DNA from: Bacteroidota bacterium
GTDB taxonomy: Bacteria; Bacteroidota; Bacteroidia; B-17B0; Aurantibacillaceae
DNA: 64,000 nucleotides
Assembly: GCA_016702705.1 (NCBI GenBank)
Contig: JADJDM010000016.1
Location: 144,537-208,536, forward strand
Reading direction: 5' to 3'
The first letter of the stretch is position 1. The number at the start of each line of letters is the position of its first letter. This document shows positions 59,866 to 64,000 of the stretch, in pieces. The notes under the pieces were generated by a model. That model was given only the letters and a program-made list of their open reading frames with translations. It searched no databases and was not told the origin of the DNA. Both the position numbers and the translations under genes were made by a program.

Positions 59866-60612
59866 TTAATAAACGTGTTGCCCACCATTAATACTATAAT
59901 TTGCCCCTGTAATAAAACTTGTTTCATCACTAGCCAAAAAGCTTACTAAATGAGCTACTTCATGCGTGCCACCTAATCTTCCCATTGGTACTTGTGCAAC
60001 AATTTGGTTTAATACTTTTTCTGGAACTGCCATTACCATATCGGTTGCTATGTAACCAGGAGAAATAGTATTTACAGTTATTCCCAATTTCGCGACTTCC
60101 ATCGATAATGATTTTGTAAAACCATGCATACCTGCTTTTGCTGCACTGTAATTGGTTTGCCCAAACTGACCTCTTTGTCCGTTAACGGATGAAATATTTA
60201 TAATACGACCAAAGTTTCTATCAATCATGCCTTGTATAACATGTTTGGTGCAATTAAATACGCTGTTTAAATTAGTATTTATTACAGCATGCCAATCTTC
60301 CACCTTCATATTAATTAAACGCGAATCTTTTGTAATACCTGCATTATTTACTAAAATATCGATAGCTCCAACTTGCGATTCAATTTCAGCCATCATTCTT
60401 CCTGTATCTTCGAAATTACTAACGTCACCAGAAAAAAGTTGAATGTTGTAACCTTCGGCATTCATGGTTTTCATCCACTCATCTGCTTTTTCCTTGTTGC
60501 GATAATTACCAACAACAGTATAACCATCGTCCACTAATTTCTTGCACATTGCAGTTCCTAAACCACCTGTTGCTCCCGTAACAAGCGCTACACGTTTATT
60601 GTTCTTATCCAT
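59866..60612 (-). CDS. phbB: Acetoacetyl-CoA reductase-type short-chain dehydrogenase
   Basis: 248 residues, intact. The NADP-binding motif is TGATGGLG, then NNAG, and the catalytic Ser-Tyr-Lys lie in NISSVNGQRGQFGQTNYSAA. GRIINISSVNGQ followed by GQFGQTNYSAAKAGMHGFTK is characteristic of PhaB/PhbB rather than FabG. It would reduce acetoacetyl-CoA to 3-hydroxybutyryl-CoA. No PHB synthase or thiolase lies nearby, so the pathway is not shown. Confidence 0.85.
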   Translation of the reverse strand: MDKNNKRVALVTGATGGLGTAMCKKLVDDGYTVVGNYRNKEKADEWMKTMNAEGYNIQLFSGDVSNFEDTGRMMAEIESQVGAIDILVNNAGITKDSRLINMKVEDWHAVINTNLNSVFNCTKHVIQGMIDRNFGRIINISSVNGQRGQFGQTNYSAAKAGMHGFTKSLSMEVAKLGITVNTISPGYIATDMVMAVPEKVLNQIVAQVPMGRLGGTHEVAHLVSFLASDETSFITGANYSINGGQHVY

Positions 60613-60655
60613 AAAAAGGGTTTAATGATAAATTATTAGAAGCAATTTACAGCTT

Positions 60656-61623
60656 TTAGTAAAATTCAACTTTTTCAGGTGAAACCTTTGTTATTTTTAC
60701 GTTATCGAGGGTGGTTTTATTTCAATGGGCAGTTTCAACTTGTTTGCTTGTATGTTTTTGTAATCTATAATAGCTTTAAATTGAGATGCTTTTAAGGTTT
60801 CAAACTCTTTAAGGCCAATGGTTACAGTAATCGTAGTTTTATCAGGAAAGGTTTTTAATTGCATGTTTGTTGGAACTCCAATTGTTTCTATAGGTATTTC
60901 TAATTGCGTTTCGGTAAACTTATCTACATTAACATCTAATTGGACTTCGCTCACAGATAAACCAACGCGTTGAGCAATTTCTTCGGGTAAATTAATTTTT
61001 GCTTTTGAGAAATAGTATTGTTTAAGTTATTTAGAACAATTTTTCTGTACTAACACTATCAATACTTGCAATCAAAACACTATCACCATAAATGGTAACA
61101 AAGGAGGGAGTTATTTTTACTTTATCAGCATAATTGTAAAGAGGATCAAAATCAATAAGTAATGTTGGTTTAACAGGAACAATTTTTTGAAATGATTTTC
61201 CGAAACTAAAATAAATCGAATCGGGTTTTACTTTTATTAATTCAATTTCTGTATTAAATAATTTTGAAAGATTTCCAATGCTTAAAGCAGTATTAATAGC
61301 TATGGTTTGAGCATTTTATTTTTACGAATACTGGCCCCGCATCAATTACAATTTCATTGTTTTGAGTATTAAAATCAATGAACAACAATTTTGCTCCAGT
61401 TGCTTTAATATCAGCTTGAATTACTTTTGGTAACTCCGTAGAAAGCACCTTGTTTTTGGAAGGTTAATGTATTTAATAGGAACGGCAATTGTTTTAGTAT
61501 ACGTGCGATTAAAGCGCGTTAATAACCCATAAAAAACTAGCAATAGAAATACAAATAGCAAATATCCCTACTTTTTTGCTAAAGAATATTCTGCGTATTG
61601 TTTGAAATAGTTTGTTTTTCATG
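60656..61623 (-). pseudogene. YbbR-domain protein, broken by several frame shifts
   Basis: Starts at the ATG at 61623 with MKNKLFQTIRRIF and a membrane segment (VGIFAICISIASFLWVI). YbbR-like repeats follow: TKTIAVPIKYINLPK, then FQKIVPVKPTLLIDFDPLY, ETQLEIPIETIGVPTNMQLK and LKLPIEIK. Frames change near 61500-61460, 61310, 61020 and 60715. The proper end is VKITKVSPEKVEFY. The YbbR protein CdaR regulates c-di-AMP synthase in Firmicutes; no partner is beside it here. Confidence 0.7.
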
Positions 61624-61707
61624 AAGCGCTAAGGTAAGAAATTATGCGGGAAGTTTATCAAACACTAATCCCAAATCCACATTTGAATTCTTTAGTAGGA
61701 GAGAGGG

Positions 61708-62532
61708 TTATAATGCCCTCTTTTCTTTTATATCACCTGATGCATTTGTTGAATCCGCTATACCAGCCCAAGGCTCTAAACAAATAAATTCCTCGTTTCC
61801 TTTTTTTTTGCCCAAATGCCAAAAGTAAGACATGTTATGCCAAAAGAAATTTAATGAATAATTATTCGAATGAAGTTTCAATTCTTCTGAATTCAGTCCT
61901 TTCAAAACAATAGCATCTTTTTCGAAAAGTTCTTTAGAAAGGGGATGTGTTTTTTGTTTACAATCACTTCCTCTTTTGTGTTCCATTAAATAAACCGCCA
62001 TCTAATAAATTACGCGGGGCAATTTCTTCTTTCAAAACTAATGGTGTAATCACTTAATTGCTCACCGTCCATTAACGGACAAACAAAACCTTGGATGCGA
62101 GCCAATAGAGAAATACATTCTGAATCACCCGTGTTTTTTACTCTGTAATTGCAATGCAGTTTTTCGTTTTTTAATTTATATTCAATTTGTAATGCAAACG
62201 GGAATGGATATTTTTCTAAAGTCGTTTCATTGGAATCTAATTCATACACCACTGAGTCAAAATTATCAGACACAATATTAGATGCAATTTTAAATTCCAT
62301 GTCCCTTGCAAAACCATGCTGTGGAAGCGAATAAGACTCTTCCTTCAAAAGTATGAGTCGTTTTTTAATTTACCACAATAGGAAATAATACCGGCGCATG
62401 TCTTGCCCAAACTTTATCGTAACCTGACCATAGTAATTCTTTATCTAATTTTAGAATAAATAGAATGCAACTCTGCTCCATGCGCAGAAATACAAATACC
62501 AAAAAATCGTTTTCTAAAGTAGCTAATTGCAT
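61708..62532 (-). pseudogene. LacX-like aldose 1-epimerase family protein, broken by frame shifts
   Basis: Reads across breaks near 62480, 62370 and 62005. Pieces in order: LENDFL; KELLWSGYDKVWARHAPVLF; SYSLPQHGFARDMEFKIASN; FPFALQIEYKLKNEKLHCNY; VYLMEHKRGSDCKQKTHPLS; FICLEPWAGIADSTNASGDI. These are the conserved segments of the LacX group of mutarotases, about 280 residues. A sugar-binding or mutarotase role is inferred. Confidence 0.72.
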
Positions 62533-62554
62533 TAGTCAAGTTTAATCTTGCTGT

Positions 62555-64000
62555 TTACAATTTCATTATCGCACTTTCTATTGCAATAGCCTCTTGTTCT
62601 CTTTTTCTCCTTTTGCAATAATATCTTTTACATAAGCTTTATCATTGTACCCAGAAGCATTTATTTTTACATTCCAAAAGCACCAATTACTGCAGTACGT
62701 GCGCACAATGCGCCAACACCTGCATCCGTAACCGAATTGGGTTTCCAACTTCAGCCATTGCTTTATTACTTCCATACTTTTAATGAAACTTCCATTACTC
62801 TAAACGGAATTTCAATAGCAAATTTGGTTGCATCTTGTATGGCTTGTGTGCGAATTGTTTTTTCTTTCTTCTGTTGATTTAGGTAAAGAAAATGCAGTCA
62901 TGATTTTATTAAAGGCAGCGGTGTCTTGGTCAACCAAACGTATTAATTCATCTTTTGCAGCCTGTCCTTTTTCTGCCCAGTCGCTAAATTCTTTCCATCT
63001 ATCGTCCCAACCTTTTTGTGAAGATAAATTGGCAACCATTGTTGCTAATGAAGCGCCTAATGAACCAACATATGCAGAGATTGAACCACCTCGTGTGCAG
63101 GACTTTCCGCTTGCTGTTTCATCTGCAAAGGCAACTAAATCCATGCTTACTAATTTGCTATCAGCTTTATCTTTTTTAGCATGTATTCAATAATACGCTC
63201 TTCAGGTTTAAATGGACCAAGCTCATCCAATCCCATTGATTTGATAGCGATTTTAATTAATTCTTTTTCGCTAACTCCAATCGAACGTTCTTGTTTTTCA
63301 AGGAAATATTTTCCAGCATCTAACATTGCTTTTAGTGGAATCAATCCAACTAATTCGCTTCCTGTTACGCGTATTCCACGTGATGTTGCGTTTTGCAAAC
63401 TTAATCAAACGCAATGTAACAGGCGTTACACAATGTTGGTTAAGTTCATTGATATTTGCGCAACACCATATTCTTCAATACTCCAACCAATTGCCTTTAC
63501 ACATTTTAAAGTTCCAGGTTTTGATTTTGGATTTCCTTTTTCATCTGTAATTATTTTTCCAGTGATTGGATTTCCTTCGCGCATTACACGTCCTGCCTCA
63601 CGCATATCAAATGCAATAGAGTTGGCACGACGAGTAGACGTTGTATTTAAATTCACATTAAAGGCTACTAAAAAGTCACGAGCGCCAATAACAGTTGCCC
63701 CGCGTTTTGCATCAAACTCTTGCAGAATTCAAAATCTGGTTTCCACTCAGGTAATTTTATTTTTTTGAAAAGCCTTCGTATTCACCACCACGAATAGAAA
63801 GGTTGCTTCTGTTTGTTAGGTTGGGCATTCCGTATAAATAAATAGGTAAGTTCAATTCTTTCCAACACGCTCTCGGGTAATTGTTGCGCATACTTAGCAG
63901 TTTCTTCCATGCTAATGTTTGCAATAGGAATAAGCGGACAAACATCAGTTTACCATGCGGGGATGCTCACCCCTTTGTGTTTGCTCATATCAATTAATTC
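62555..64000 (-). pseudogene. Formimidoyltransferase-cyclodeaminase, 5' end outside the window, many frame breaks
   Basis: The gene enters from the right edge and reads across at least six breaks. Pieces in order: LIDMSKHKG; SMEETAKYAQQLPE; GEYEGF; FNVNLNTTSTRRANSIAFDM; IITDEKGNPKSKPGTLKCVK (formimidoyltransferase part); RVTGSELVGLIPLKAMLDAG; VAFADETASGKSCTRGGSIS; SLGASLATMVANLSSQKGWD; and AMAEVGNPNSVTDAGVGALC (cyclodeaminase part). The enzyme transfers the formimino group of histidine breakdown to tetrahydrofolate and then releases ammonia. No other histidine-degradation gene is in view. Confidence 0.78.

Noticed and set aside
61701..61721. Possible terminator AGAGGG/CCCTCT at the end of the LacX-like gene
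   Set aside because: It overlaps the coding end, and the T-run lies on the plus strand, where no gene precedes it.

Overview
The window is AT-rich Bacteroidota DNA, probably from a free-living, Flavobacteria-like organism. Four things point there. Several predicted secreted proteins carry type IX secretion system (T9SS) sorting domains, next to a PorP/SprF protein. Regulators have the two-component-propeller, LytTR and SpoIIE architectures common in this phylum. Several genes are preceded by the Bacteroidota -7 promoter element TAnnTTTG. Most start codons lack a Shine-Dalgarno sequence. In the ribosomal cluster secY is followed directly by infA, with no adk or map between them.

Layout. 1-1783: 5' part of a secreted beta-propeller protein, minus strand. 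2074-19400: an almost uninterrupted translation locus (rpsL-rpsG-fusA-rpsJ, the S10 and spc clusters, secY-infA-rpmJ, then the alpha cluster with rpoA and rplQ). 19502-28285: signalling and envelope genes: a TPR hybrid histidine kinase, kdsB, a KdsC-like phosphatase, and a propeller sensor kinase with a LytTR regulator. 28286-40418: secreted proteins, namely an unknown exported protein flanked by 38-bp direct repeats, a T9SS type A propeller protein, a roughly 2,100-residue PKD protein with a type B sorting domain, and PorP/SprF. 40455-52922: DUF1801, DUF1456, a 1,626-residue propeller/PAS/GAF/SpoIIE sensor phosphatase, a MORN protein, trxB, a TonB-dependent receptor with a DUF4249 lipoprotein, a GNAT acetyltransferase and a MarC protein. 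53012-64000: a minus-strand-rich stretch with a MoxR-like ATPase and VWA pair, tRNA-Ala and tRNA-Arg, a small cysteine-rich metal or sulfur cluster, DUF2892 proteins, an RsmB-like methyltransferase, membrane and sorting-domain proteins, an acetoacetyl-CoA-reductase-type SDR, YbbR, a LacX-like mutarotase and formimidoyltransferase-cyclodeaminase.

Sequence quality matters for reading this annotation. From 1 to 52.9 kb I find seven probable single-base frame breaks, several of them in homopolymers and one inside essential rplD. From 53 kb to the right end most longer genes are broken several times, while their protein families remain readable across the breaks. Sequencing or assembly error is the likelier explanation, so the broken genes are annotated as whole loci. 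I found no CRISPR array, transposase, prophage or clearly new defence system. The least explained features are the direct-repeat-flanked unknown gene, the sensor phosphatase architecture, the solitary T9SS sorting domain, and strong Shine-Dalgarno sites before rplE and rplF.
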